A DNA stretch of 64,000 nt. It comes from Stictocephala bisonia (Eukaryota > Arthropoda > Insecta > Hemiptera > Membracidae). The stretch lies in assembly GCA_035578905.1 (NCBI GenBank), contig JAQJVL010000001.1:5076001-5140000 (forward strand), given 5' to 3'. The translations under genes and the position numbers were made by a program. Below the pieces are notes generated by a model that worked only from the letters and a program-made list of their open reading frames with translations, ran no database searches and had not been told where the DNA came from. Shown here piece by piece: positions 45,405 to 56,299 of this stretch (within the stretch, counting starts at the first letter, position 1; each line of letters opens with the position of its first letter).

Positions 45405-45680
45405 AGTTCGGACGAGTTTTTGGCACATAACTGGGAGATCTAGTAAAATTGCAAGAGTAGACTGGCTGAGTGGGAAACATTTTTTTTTCTTTTTTTGAAA
45501 GAATGGGTGTGTGAATGCATGCTTATTGTATGTATGAATGTGGATCTGGATGTAAGCGTGGATGAATAATTTTAGCTTAGTTTAAATATTTTATAGTAAT
45601 GACGATTGCGATGCATTATACAAATGTAAAAGTATGCAATAAAACATTTATTATTATTTATTATTATTATTATTATTATT
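45405..45680 (+). other. LINE B 3' UTR and (ATT)n tail
   Basis: TGACGATTGCGATGCATTA at 45599-45617 and TATGCAATAAAAC near 45633-45645 are shared with LINE A. The tail is about 35 bp of TTATTATT ending at 45680, directly against a satellite monomer. Microsatellite tails in place of poly-A are typical of CR1/L2-like elements. Confidence 0.75.
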
Positions 45681-46377
45681 ACGCATTAAGTGAGGCGTTG
45701 TCAACATGCTGAGCTGCCAACACAAAACGAGAAGAAGTGCTATATACGTACGTTGTATACGCATTAAGTGAGGCGTTGTCAACATGCTGAGCTGCCCACA
45801 CAGAACGAGAAGAAGTGCTATATACGTATGTTGTATACGCATTAAGTGAGTCGTTGTCAACATGCTGAGCTGCCAACACAGAACGAGAAGAAGTGCTATA
45901 TACGTATGTTGTATACACATTAAGTGAGGCGTTGTCAACATGCTGAGCTGCCAACACAAAACGAGAAGAAGTGCTATATACGTACGTTGTATACGCATTA
46001 AGTGAGGCGTTGTCAACATGCTGAGCTGCCAACACAGAACGAGAAGAAGTGCTATATACGTATGTAGTATACGCATTAAGTGAGGCGTTGTCAACATGCT
46101 GAGCTGCCAACACAGAACGAGAAGAAGTGCTATATACGTATGTTGTATACACATTAAGTGAGGCATTGTCAACATGCTGAGCTGCCAACACAGAACGAGA
46201 AGAAGTGCTATATACGTATGTTGTATACACATTAAGTGAGGCGTTGTCAACATGCTGAGCTGCCAAGACAAAACGAGAAGAAGTGCTATATACGTATGTT
46301 GTATACACATTAAGTGAGGCGTTGTCAACATGCTGAGCTGCCAACACAAAACGAGAAGAAGTGCTATATACGTATGT
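45681..46377. repeat. 78-bp satellite, right block, about 9 copies
   Basis: Same unit as 38884-39897, continuing in phase after LINE B. It ends at 46377 after CGTATG, where T-rich unrelated sequence begins. Open minus-strand frames across it are repeat translations. Confidence 0.95.
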
Positions 46378-46660
46378 TTTTGCTAAATGTATATTTTAGT
46401 CCACAAGTTAGAGATACTAATAATACTGATATACTTTTTCTACGACTAAAAATGTTTCAAATTTAATGTTTTCCCCCTTATCTTTAGTGTTTTACATGAA
46501 CATAATTTTAAATAATATTAAAAATATTTTCCCATTCCTTTAATTTTAAGATGTAATCATTTCATTATATGTAAATTTATTGTTCTCTTTAAAACAGGTG
46601 ACGTCACTTCCGTATCCATATATATATATCCGTAAATATAAGACCAATATCGTTGTTTAG
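46378..46660. other. AT-rich spacer
   Basis: No gene or repeat recognised. Confidence 0.4.
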
Positions 46661-46664
46661 TGTA

Positions 46665-47160
46665 TTCACTAAGGTTCTGTTAAAAATAATGAAAGACCAA
46701 CTAACTACCTATTTCAATGATAACGATATATTATCTTCACATCAGTACGGGTTTAGGAAGTCAAAGTAATTTCAGATGCATTGTTTCAGTTATGGAAAGT
46801 CAATATTGCTGTTAGTAAAGGTTGATTGCTGAGTATTGTACGTGTACTTCTAGTTTTTTTTTTATTTAGCAAAAGCATTTGATTCATTAAACAATCGATG
46901 TTTTTATAATAATAATATGTTGGTATAGTAATAATAATAACAATAAAACCCTAAATAGATGTTTTTATTATTATTTTTTAATATTTAAAACTAAAAAGAC
47001 ATAAATTCTTTTCAAAATAAACTAGAAATGATTGGAATCGATGGAAAAGCCCTACAATGGTTTAGATCCTATTTTGAAAATAGAAAACAATTTCTGATAG
47101 TCCAAGGAAGTACGTCAGGTCCTCTATTGTTTTTAATATATATCTTGTTAAATTAAAAAA
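46665..47160 (+). pseudogene. Decayed LINE reverse transcriptase relic
   Basis: Separate short readings give SSHQYGFRKSK, LAKAFDSLNN, then after about 100 bp of unrelated AT-rich sequence KLEMIGIDGKALQWF, RSYFENRKQF and STSGPLLFLIYI. These are RT blocks 2 to 4 in order on the plus strand. Frameshifts and stops separate them, and the catalytic YADD block was not found. It is a different family from LINE B and much older. Confidence 0.65.
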
Positions 47161-47164
47161 GTCA

Positions 47165-47565
47165 CGAAACAAGAGATGTTGAACCAAAAGAACTCATTCG
47201 TAAATTTAAGTACATGAATTCCAATTTTGTAGAGTGTCACAGTGTCAAGAGTTGGAAGCGCTCAGCCAAAAACGTCGTTGAAAAAGCCGAGGCCATAAAT
47301 CTTGGAGTGACCTAATCAATGAAGCGTGAATGACAAGTCACCAATCAAGAAATCTTCAGTGACGAGATCAGTCAATGTGGAGCCTTGTTGGCAATTTAAA
47401 ATCACACTGTCCTCTTTTACTACCCTTTCTGCCTCTATTTATTATTACAAATATACAGCCTTTGTTAAAATGTCAAGATAAATGTCAAAATCCATTATAC
47501 CATATAAATATTACACTTTTACCTATTGGATTTAAACTTTACTAAACTACATTAAATATATTACG
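47165..47565. other. Spacer, nothing recognised
   Basis: Mixed-composition sequence including a less AT-rich part at 47240-47380. No match recognised. Confidence 0.35.
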
Positions 47566-47569
47566 TTAT

Positions 47570-50500
47570 TTAGTCACCAGACAGTTTACCAAGTATATAA
47601 TAAACAATCTGAACGTATTCCAGTCGGTATTGTTGGTCGTTCTTATCTGTCTTGGACATGAAGATAACGACAACGAGGCATCGACCACGACCCTCAATGA
47701 CCCATTTAGTCACTAGACAGTTTACCAAGTATATCAGCAACAATCTAAAGGTATTCCGGTCGGTATTGTTGGTCGTTCTTATCTGTCTTGGACATGAAGA
47801 TAACGACGACGAGGCATCGACCACGACACACAATGACCCATTTAGTCACTGGACAGTTTACCAAGTATATCAGCACAATCTGAAGGTATTCCGGTCGGTA
47901 TTGTTGGTCGTTCTTATCTGTCTTTGACATGAAGATAACGACGACGAGACATCGACGACGACCCGCAATGACCCATTTAGTCACTTGACAGTTTACCAAG
48001 TATATCAGAAACAATCTGAGGGTATTCCGGTCGGTATTGTTGGTCGTTCTTATCTTATCTGTCTTGGACATGAAGATAACGACGATGAGACATCGACCAC
48101 GACCCGCAATGACCCATTTAGTCACTGGACAGTTTACCAAGTATATCAGAAACAATCTAAGGGTATTCCAGTCAGTATTGTTGGTCGTTCTTATCTGTCT
48201 TGGACATGCCGATAACGACAACGAGGCATCGACCACGACCCGCAATGACCCATTTAGTCACTAGACAGTTTACCAAGTATATCAGCAACAAACTTAGGGT
48301 ATTCAGGTCAGTATTGTTGGTCGTTCTTATCTGTCTTGGACATGAAGATAACGACAACGAGGCAACGACCACGACCCGCAATGACCCATTTAGTCACTAG
48401 ACAGTTTACCAAGTATATCAGCAACAATCTAAGGGTATTCTAGTCGGTATTGTTGGTCGTTCTTATCTGTCTTGGACATGAAGATAATGACGACGAGGCA
48501 TCGACCACGACACACAATGACCCATTTAGTCACTGGACAGTTTACCAAGTATATCAGCACAATCTGAAGGTATTCCGGTCGGTATTGTTGGTCGTTCTTA
48601 TCTGTCTTGGACATGAAGATAACGACGACGAGACATCGACGACGACCCGCAATGACCCATTTAGTCACTTGACAGTTTACCAAGTATATCAGAAACAATC
48701 TGAGGGTATTCCGGTCGGTATTGTTGGTCGTTCTTATCTTATCTGTCTTGGACATGAAGATAACGACGATGAGACATCGACCACGACCCGCAATGACCCA
48801 TTTAGTCACTGGACAGTTTACCAAGTATATCAGAAACAATCTAAGGGTATTCCAGTCAGTATTGTTGGTCGTTCTTATCTGTCTTGGACATGCCGATAAC
48901 GACAACGAGGCATCGACCACGACCCGCAATGACCCATTTAGTCACTAGACAGTTTACCAAGTATATCAGCAACAAACTTAGGGTATTCAGGTCAGTATTG
49001 TTGGTCGTTCTTATCTGTCTTGGACATGAAGATAACGACAACGAGGCATCGACCACGACCCGCAATGACCCATTTAGTCACTAGACAGTTTACCAAGTAT
49101 ATCAGCAACAATCTAAGGGTATTCTAGTCGGTATTGTTGGTCGTTCTTATCTGTCTTGGACATGAAGATAATGACGACGAGGCATCGACCACGACACACA
49201 ATGACCCATTTAGTCACTGGACAGTTTACCAAGTATATCAGCACAATCTGAAGGTATTCCGGTCGGTATTGTTGGTCGTTCTTATCTGTCTTGGACATGA
49301 AGATAACGACGACGAGACATCGACGACGACCCGCAATGACCCATTTAGTCACTTGACAGTTTACCAAGTATATCAGAAACAATCTGAGGGTATTCCGGTC
49401 GGTATTGTTGGTCGTTCTTATCTGTCTTGGACATGAAGATAACGACGATGAGACATCAACCACGACCCGCAATGACCAATTTAGTCACTGGACAGTTTAC
49501 CAAGTATATCAGAAACAATCTAAGGGTATTCCAGTCAGTATTGTTGGTCGTTCTTACCTGTCTTGGACATGCCGATAACGACAACGAGGCATCGACCACG
49601 ACCCGCAATGACCCATTTAGTCACTAGACAGTTTACCAAGTATATCAGCAACAATCTAAGGGTATTCAGGTCAGTATTGTTGGTCGTTTTTATCTGTCTT
49701 GGACATGAAGATAACGACAACGAGGCATCGACCACGACCCGCAATGAGCCATTTAGTCACTAGACAGTTTACCAAGTATATCAGCAACAATCTAAGGGTA
49801 TTCTAGTCGGTATTGTTGGTCGTTATTATCTGTCTTGGACATGAAGATAACGACAACGAGGCATCGACCACGACCCGCAATGACCCATTTAGTCACTAGA
49901 CAGTTTACCAAGTATATCAGCAACAATCTGAGGGTATTCCGATCAGTATTGTTGGCCTTTCTTATCTTATCTGTCTTGGACATGAAGATAACGACAACGA
50001 GGCATCGACCACGACCCTCAATGACCCATTTAGTCACTGGACAGTTTACCAAGTGTATCAGCAACAATCTAAGGGTATTCCGGTCAGTATTGTTGGTCGT
50101 TCTTATCTGTCTTGGACATGCCGATAACGACAACGAGGCATCGACCACGACTCGCAATGATCCATTTAGTCACTAGACAGTTTACCAAGTATATCAGCAA
50201 CAATCTGAGGGTATTCTGGTCAGTATTGTTGGCCGTTCTTATCTTTTCTGTCTTGGACATGAAGATAACGACGACGAGGCATCGACCACGACCCGCAATG
50301 ATCCATTTAGTCACTAGACAGTTTACCAAGTTTATCAGCAACAATCTAAGGGTATTCCGATCAGTATTGTTGGCCGTTCTTATGATATCTGTCTTGGACA
50401 TGAAGATAACGACGACTAGATATCGACCACGACCCTCAATGATCCATTTAGTCACTAGACAGTTTACCAAGTTTATCAGCAACAATCTGAGGGTATTCCG

Positions 50501-50730
50501 ATCAGTATTGTTGGCCGTTCTTATCTTATCTGTCTTGGACATGAAGATAACGACGACTAGATATCGATCACGACCCTAAATGATCCATTTAGTCACTAGA
50601 CAGTTTACCAAGTTTATCAGCAACAATCTGAGGGTATTCCGATCAGTATTGTTGGCCGTTCTTATCTTATCTGTCTTGGACATGCAGATAACGACGACTA
50701 GATATCGACCACGACCCTCAATGCCTCTAC
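47570..50730. repeat. 136-bp satellite with a 684-bp higher-order unit, about 23 copies
   Basis: ACAGTTTACCAAGTATAT recurs at 47581, 47717, 47853, 47988 and 48129, a period of 135-141 bp. The variants recur in the same order with an offset of 684 bp (five monomers), visible as near-identical blocks starting at about 47745, 48429 and 49113. The third block lacks one TTATC insertion. From about 50180 monomers use GTTTATCAGC and GATATCGACC variants, a second subfamily. Open frames on both strands are repeat translations. Confidence 0.93.
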
Positions 50731-50739
50731 AAAGATAAC

Positions 50740-52320
50740 GACTAACCTAACCTAACTGACTATACAATCAATGACCATACAGTTGTGGGCACATAACGGA
50801 TTTTAACCCGAGGAAAACACTACTTCGGTTCAACTTGAATTTGAAATATTTTACAATTATTGAGGTTACTTTCAATCTAATTCTAATTACAAATATTTAT
50901 TTGTAGGCTATAGAAAATATAGGGTATGCAAACATTTAACTGAAAATAATATTATATTTAATTTAATCTTTATGGAATGAATTTTAGTCTCTCTTGAGAC
51001 TCAAGAGCCTCCCTTTAAAGTTCACAACTGGTTTAATCTGAAAGATCCTTACTGTTGCCAGGTGTTTCCTGAAGTGGCCACGTCTAGTAATATAAGCAAT
51101 AACCAACCTGATGTTTTACTTTTTGGTGGTGAGTGATTTGATTAGTTTAAGGTTGGGTCCCCCACAAGAGATTTTGCATATACTTGGACGCCATCTGCTT
51201 TGTTGACGATTTTTCACCAAGGTAAACTATATCAATCTTGTCAGTGGTAATTCTAATGCCACCGACTGTTCTGGCCCTACGGTGTGAAAGTATATTCAAC
51301 AAATTCACCAATCATGAACAATCCAATGCCAACAATAACTCCCTAACAACGATTTTTTCCTTTAGCAAGGATTTTTCCTCAAACCTCTCGTTGCCGAACC
51401 CTCTAAGGTATGAGAGAGAATATCAGTAGACACTTCTCTAAGATTTACATTTGTGAGATGCAATATTATAAAACTGTTTTAATTTATTAAAGCATACTAA
51501 CCGATTGACGATGTCGTTCTTTATTTATTTATATTTACTAAATCATACGTAAATATTAAAGTAAACCGTGGTTTGGAATGGTTTGTTATAAATAGCAATG
51601 TAACTAATTAGCCCTAGTTTATTTACTTAAGCAGTTGCACTTTGAAGCTAACTACAATAACGTTAGTTCTAAGACTACTGAGTTGTGGAACAACAAATGT
51701 AATTGGGGCAAAATGCTTTCAGAATACATAATTAAATTGCTGAGTCGTTCTACCTTGTTATCATCTTAATATTATTTCGTTTTGTACTAACTTAATTAAC
51801 ACATAATTTACCTAAGGCTAAACTGTCGTTAATTAACACTGCACGTTCTTTACTACTCATAAGGATTACTGTTCAACGATTAAGTTAAAATGGTCATGAT
51901 TTAATTCACAATAATTGTCATATTAAAGTAATAATAAAAGATACTTAACAAATGTATAAATTATTTATTTTCCAGATAATCATAACAAACCTAAATTATT
52001 TGGAAAACGACTGGCAAATTTTACTAATCAAGAATGTTTTATTTCCATTGATTTGTGTTAACAAAAATAGGAAAAGTCAATTTATACTATATACACCTAT
52101 AAGCTAGACTCATCAGGCCTATGCAGATAAACTCAATTACAGTAATTACTGTACCACACTGACACTAACAACACTTGAATATATTGCAAGACAGCATTTG
52201 TCTGTTACTGAATGAATTTTACCAATATTATTTAAACAAATTACTAGTATTTCCCTAAGTTTTAGTAATTAATTTTAATACGGAAAATCTAAAACATTTT
52301 AAATCATGGACCTATACGTA
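50740..52320. other. AT-rich spacer, no gene seen
   Basis: Contains TAACCTAACCTAAC at about 50733-50746 and a less AT-rich stretch at 51000-51430 that I could not assign. No gene recognised. Confidence 0.4.
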
Positions 52321-52325
52321 CAGAA

Positions 52326-52740
52326 CTAAATATCAACTGGGCTATCCAAGAATTCTTTAAGGAAATAAAAAGGCGTTTTCAACAGCCAATTGCTTATTGT
52401 GGATTTGAATTTATTGAAAGGAATCTTTCCAGCTTCAGAAGGAAGCTTATTGAAAAATTTTACACAATTGATTTTGAAAGATTTCCCCGTTTTTGAAAGT
52501 CTGTGGTATGGAATAAAAATGTTGACCCTATATCTGAGGTAATGAGTGTGAATTTCTTCCCTCTGAGTAAACTCAGCTATGTGAAGCCTGTGTGTAAGAG
52601 AATTTGGAAAATGTCTCTTACACACTACATACTTTTGGTAACTTTCCCAGTTATGTGAAAGTAACAAACTATTTGTAAACATAGATTTTGTGAGCCTATT
52701 ATTATATATAGAAAACTTGAAAAAATCTTACCCATGCGGC
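52326..52740 (-). pseudogene. LINE ORF2 C-terminal fragment, LINE C-like
   Basis: 118 codons ending at 52326. It contains HTHYLRYRVNIFIPYHRLSK, then KFFNKLPSEAG and LLKTPFYFLKEFLDSP. This aligns with HKYNTRGRDLAIVGKHRL and NPFYTLQEFFD at the end of LINE C. Only the extreme C-terminus remains, and no catalytic RT motif is present. Confidence 0.65.
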
Positions 52741-52744
52741 TTTT

Positions 52745-53530
52745 GTAACATATTTAAAAATTATATAATATTGATTTAAATGTTTGCGTGATTAAAATAA
52801 AACTTACTCATACAAATAAATATTAATATTTGTAAAATTCATGAAATACCCGTTTTCTTAGTTAATTTCATTCTAGAACGAATTGTATTTTAAGAATAAT
52901 TTTGTATTTACTCTGTATAAATGGGATTTAAACCAGAACTGGATCAAAATGGATTTCTACCTTTTTAACAACGATTACTTAAAATCGAACAGTATTTCAG
53001 TTGTTCACTAGCACTTGGTTAATTTTTAGGTTCATAACACATAGCTAATAAAAACACAAAACAATGTTATTATTGACTAAAAAATAATCCCAATATTACG
53101 ACTTTTACAGTACACGATCACAAGGATCATGGTGGATGTTCCGATTCACTGTTAAAAAAGTGGCTTTGATCGGGCTTTCTCAAAAATTTTTGGTACTCAG
53201 ACCTTTTGAACCACCTGAGATATGAAAGAAGCTAATTTTAGACGTAATTTAGATTATGAGAGATAGATATTATTTTGAAACCCCCAATTTTAACGATTGA
53301 TAATAGTGTGGCTAAATAAGGGTGTAAATGTGCAAATGAGTAATTTTGAAATGTTCTTTTGTTAGATCATACAGTATCATTTTTCATAACGAGGGATATA
53401 AGATGGTTTCTAGCAAAATTCTCATATGTATACCTAATATGTAAATAAGTTTTTTTAACACAACTCCTCTCTTATTTATTGACATACTTTAAAGTTTTAG
53501 GTGACCCTTCTATCTCAAAGGACGTTTTTC
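52745..53530. other. AT-rich spacer
   Basis: No gene or repeat recognised. It may include the outer part of the LTR-like island that follows. Confidence 0.35.
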
Positions 53531-53549
53531 AGCCATAAGATTATTTTGA

Positions 53550-53880
53550 CGCGGGGCCCATAATTCCCACGTCTGGTTATAAAGAGAGGTGGAAGTTGTG
53601 GTCAGCTTCCTCAGGGACAACGCCGGCGGTAGTGAGGAGTCAGCCGAGGTGCATGGACGTCCAGCCTACCGGAGGTGTGTACCGCGAGGAGCCGTGACCT
53701 TCGGTACGGGTGTTATTTCAATGTAGGGCTGTGGGGTGTTTATAAGGGAGCTCTTGTGTGTAAATTCGGCGAGTGAGGTGCGGTCGTTCTTGTGCTAAGG
53801 TGGTTTCCAATAAAGTATCTTAAGAATAGTCTCTGCGTCACTCAATGAGCCTACCCACTGAATACCTGCCCCCTTGCAGC
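53550..53880 (+). other. LTR-like or promoter-like GC-rich island
   Basis: A compact GC-rich stretch has GGTTATAAAGAGAGG (TATA-like, near 53576-53590), then a CG-rich body (CAACGCCGGCGG, TACCGCGAGGAGC), then AATAAAGTATC (polyadenylation signal, near 53809). This TATA-body-polyA order within about 250 bp is what a retroviral-type or LTR-retrotransposon LTR looks like. No TG...CA ends, internal region or primer-binding site was found, so a solo LTR is only a suggestion. Confidence 0.3.
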
Positions 53881-53994
53881 CAATGACGGATGGTGTACAG
53901 TCCAGGAATACAAGGTAAGCGAGTTTGCTCTTGGTATGCACCCCCCCCCCCCCGCTTAGCCCTAACCTGGCAGGGTGTAAAATTATTCTTAACT

Positions 53995-54062
53995 TATGAC
54001 CCACGTGTATGGGTGGGCGGGTGGGCCATTACCAAAGTACGTGTATGGGTGGGTAGGTGTTA
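53995..54062 (+). repeat. G-rich 36-bp minisatellite, two units
   Basis: ACGTGTATGGGTGGGCGGG and GTACGTGTATGGGTGGG occur once each. A C run of about 14 bases near 53940-53953 lies just upstream. Confidence 0.75.
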
Positions 54063-54064
54063 TC

Positions 54065-54595
54065 AAGGAGAGAGATTTAAATTAATGGAAAAGTAACAGT
54101 TGCTAAAATGTAAATAATGATGTTTATAATTTTAAGAAGGTTATAGATAGTTATTAGTTAATTTTAGATAGGAGTAAGTTTAAATAATTCAACGTAAGTT
54201 TTGTATGATCTAACATAAAAATATATGCATGTTTGTCTGTTTGTTGTTTATACATTGCTATACAATTCATCCAATCATAGTGAAATTTTGGTAAGTTATT
54301 TTTTTTTTCTAGAGAAGGTTGTAAAGCATGGTTTAATTTACACTTTTTTAAAATAGGCAAATTAATAATACTGTATTGGGTGTTTATATTTAGACTATAA
54401 ATATTGTAAATCATGAAAGATGAGTGAGCCACTACATAAATTTATAATTTATGATTGTACTTAATACATTACTTTTTTTTTCTTAAGTCAAATGATGATA
54501 CCAATGACCTAGTTGTCGCTACTACAGCGAGTGGTATGGATGGCACACGGGCTTGCAGGGGTATCCCATAGTATTTATGGATAATTTTGTATTAG
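54065..54595. other. AT-rich spacer
   Basis: No gene or repeat recognised. Confidence 0.35.
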
Positions 54596-54599
54596 AACT

Positions 54600-55225
54600 G
54601 AGGAACATAAGGTGAATGTCCTCTCAGTGGAAGTGTACTATTCAGTTGACGTTATCCTCTTTAGATCTTAAGATATGACACAAAGATGAATGATCTCTCA
54701 TTATAAGTGTACTGTTTAGCTGACTTCGTTACCTTTAGTTCTTAGAACTGAGGAACACAACGATGAATGACCTCTCAGTGTAAGTGTACTGTTTAGCTGA
54801 CTTCGTCACCTTTAGTTCTTAAAACTGAGGAACACAAAGATGAATGACCTCTCATTGTAAGTGTACTGTTCAGCTGACGTTGTCACCTTTAATTCTTAGA
54901 AATGAGAAATGACACAAAGATGAATGAACTCTCAGAATAAGTGAGCTGGTCAGTTGACGTTGTCCCTTTTTTTAGTGTTTAGAACTGAGCAATGACACAA
55001 AAATAAATATATTCTCAGTGGAAGTGAACTGTTCAGTTGAAGTTGTCCCATTTAGTTCTTAGAACTGAGAAATGACACAAAGATGAATGTCCTCTTATTG
55101 GAAGTGAACTGGTTACTTAACCTTGTCCCCTTTAGTTCTTAGAACTGAGCAATGACACGAAAATAAATATGTTCTCAGTGGAAGTGAACTGGTCAGTTGA
55201 CGTTGTCCCCTTTAGCTCATAATAA
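54600..55225. repeat. 77-82-bp tandem repeat, about 8 copies
   Basis: AGTTCTTAGAACTGAG recurs near 54737, 54814, 54891, 55054 and 55134. Spacings are 77 bp in the left part and 80-82 bp in the right part. TTCTTAGAA is itself a short palindrome. Noncoding. Confidence 0.8.
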
Positions 55226-55720
55226 ATACAAGCAATGAATTCACGGAGTAAATATATTCTCCACGTAAATATCTGCTGATATTAATTTTACAAATTTTTC
55301 CAGAAATTTACATAGCCTATAAGTAGAAAGAATCCTGATATTTCTTAACTAAAACAAGTTATAATATTCAAGCAAATAAATCTCACTTTACTATTTTTTA
55401 ATTGGTGAAATGTGAAGTCGTGCATGGAAAACTAAAATATCCTGCATGATTTCGTATACAATACAGTAACAGGTACTTTACCCTCTCCACAAATGGTATT
55501 AAGTCATTGAGTGGAGTTGGAGAACTGAGAGAGAATGTGAAGGTATGTCAGTAGGGAGAGAAGAGGGGGAGGAAGTATTCGCCTCCTGATGTATTGTTGG
55601 AAGCCATGCATTGCCGGCGTACACAATTTATTATTTTACTTGGTTAACAAATGATTGAAAAATTTATATTAATTGGTTATTTGTAAATGCAATAAATGGA
55701 GTGCCGTAAATAAATCCCCA
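55226..55720. other. AT-rich spacer
   Basis: Nothing recognised apart from a GA-rich patch at 55515-55575. Confidence 0.35.
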
Positions 55721-55722
55721 AC

Positions 55723-56290
55723 TGTGTGTGAGTGGGTGGAGAGTTGTACATTTCGTACGTGAGTGAGTGGGTGGGTGAGCTGTTATTGTTCTAAGGAGAT
55801 GGGTGGTTAGGTGAACCATGAATGTCGTACATGTGTGGTTTGGGGGGTGATATGTAAACGTCATTTGCGTGTGGAAAGGTGAACCTTAAATTTAGTACAT
55901 GTATGGGTCAGTGGGTGAGTCGTAAAGGTCGTACTTGCATGGGTTGGTGGGTGAGCTGTAAATGCAGTACGTGTGTGGGTGGGTAGGTGAGCCGTAAACA
56001 TGATACGTATATGGGTGGGTGAACCATTAATGCAATACCTGTGTGGGTGGTTATGTCATAAATGCAGAATGTGTTTGGGTGGGTGAGCCGTACATGCATG
56101 TGAGTATTTTTTTGTTGTACGTGTGTGGGTTAGTGGGTGAGTCGTAAAGATCGTAATTTTGTGGGTAAGCCGTAAATGCTGCACGTGTGTGGGTGAGCCG
56201 TAAACGCCGTGCGCATGTTGGTGGCTGAGCCGTAAATGCAGTTCATGAGTGAATGTGTGGAGAGCTGTTTGGTATATGTGTTTCTTAGTG
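55723..56290 (+). repeat. Diverged G-rich minisatellite, about 15 units
   Basis: Units of roughly 35-45 bp follow the pattern GTACGTGTGTGGGTGGG then GTGAGCCGTAAATGCA. They share the GTACGTGTATGGGTGGG half with the 36-bp family but have GTGAGCCGTAAATGC in place of GTGGGTCAATACCACT. It is a separate, older subfamily. Confidence 0.75.
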
Positions 56291-56299
56291 GGTCATAAA

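Larger units (their letters stand above)
39898..45680 (+). mobile_element. LINE B: apparently full-length CR1-like non-LTR element, 5.78 kb
   Basis: The 78-bp satellite breaks after TTGTATA (39897) and resumes with ACGCATTAAG (45681). Joining the flanks rebuilds a normal monomer, so both element ends are defined. Target-site duplication is at most the 2 bp TA, typical of CR1-type elements. Inside are a 733-bp 5' UTR, ORF1 (FLYWCH-like plus esterase-like), ORF2 (endonuclease plus RT), a 276-bp 3' UTR and an (ATT)n tail. ORF2 is interrupted only at two homopolymers. It is the best-preserved mobile element in the window and probably young. Confidence 0.9.

Noticed and set aside
53358..53880. Complete LTR retrotransposon
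   Set aside because: No gag, protease, RT or integrase and no second LTR were seen; only a promoter-like island is supportable.
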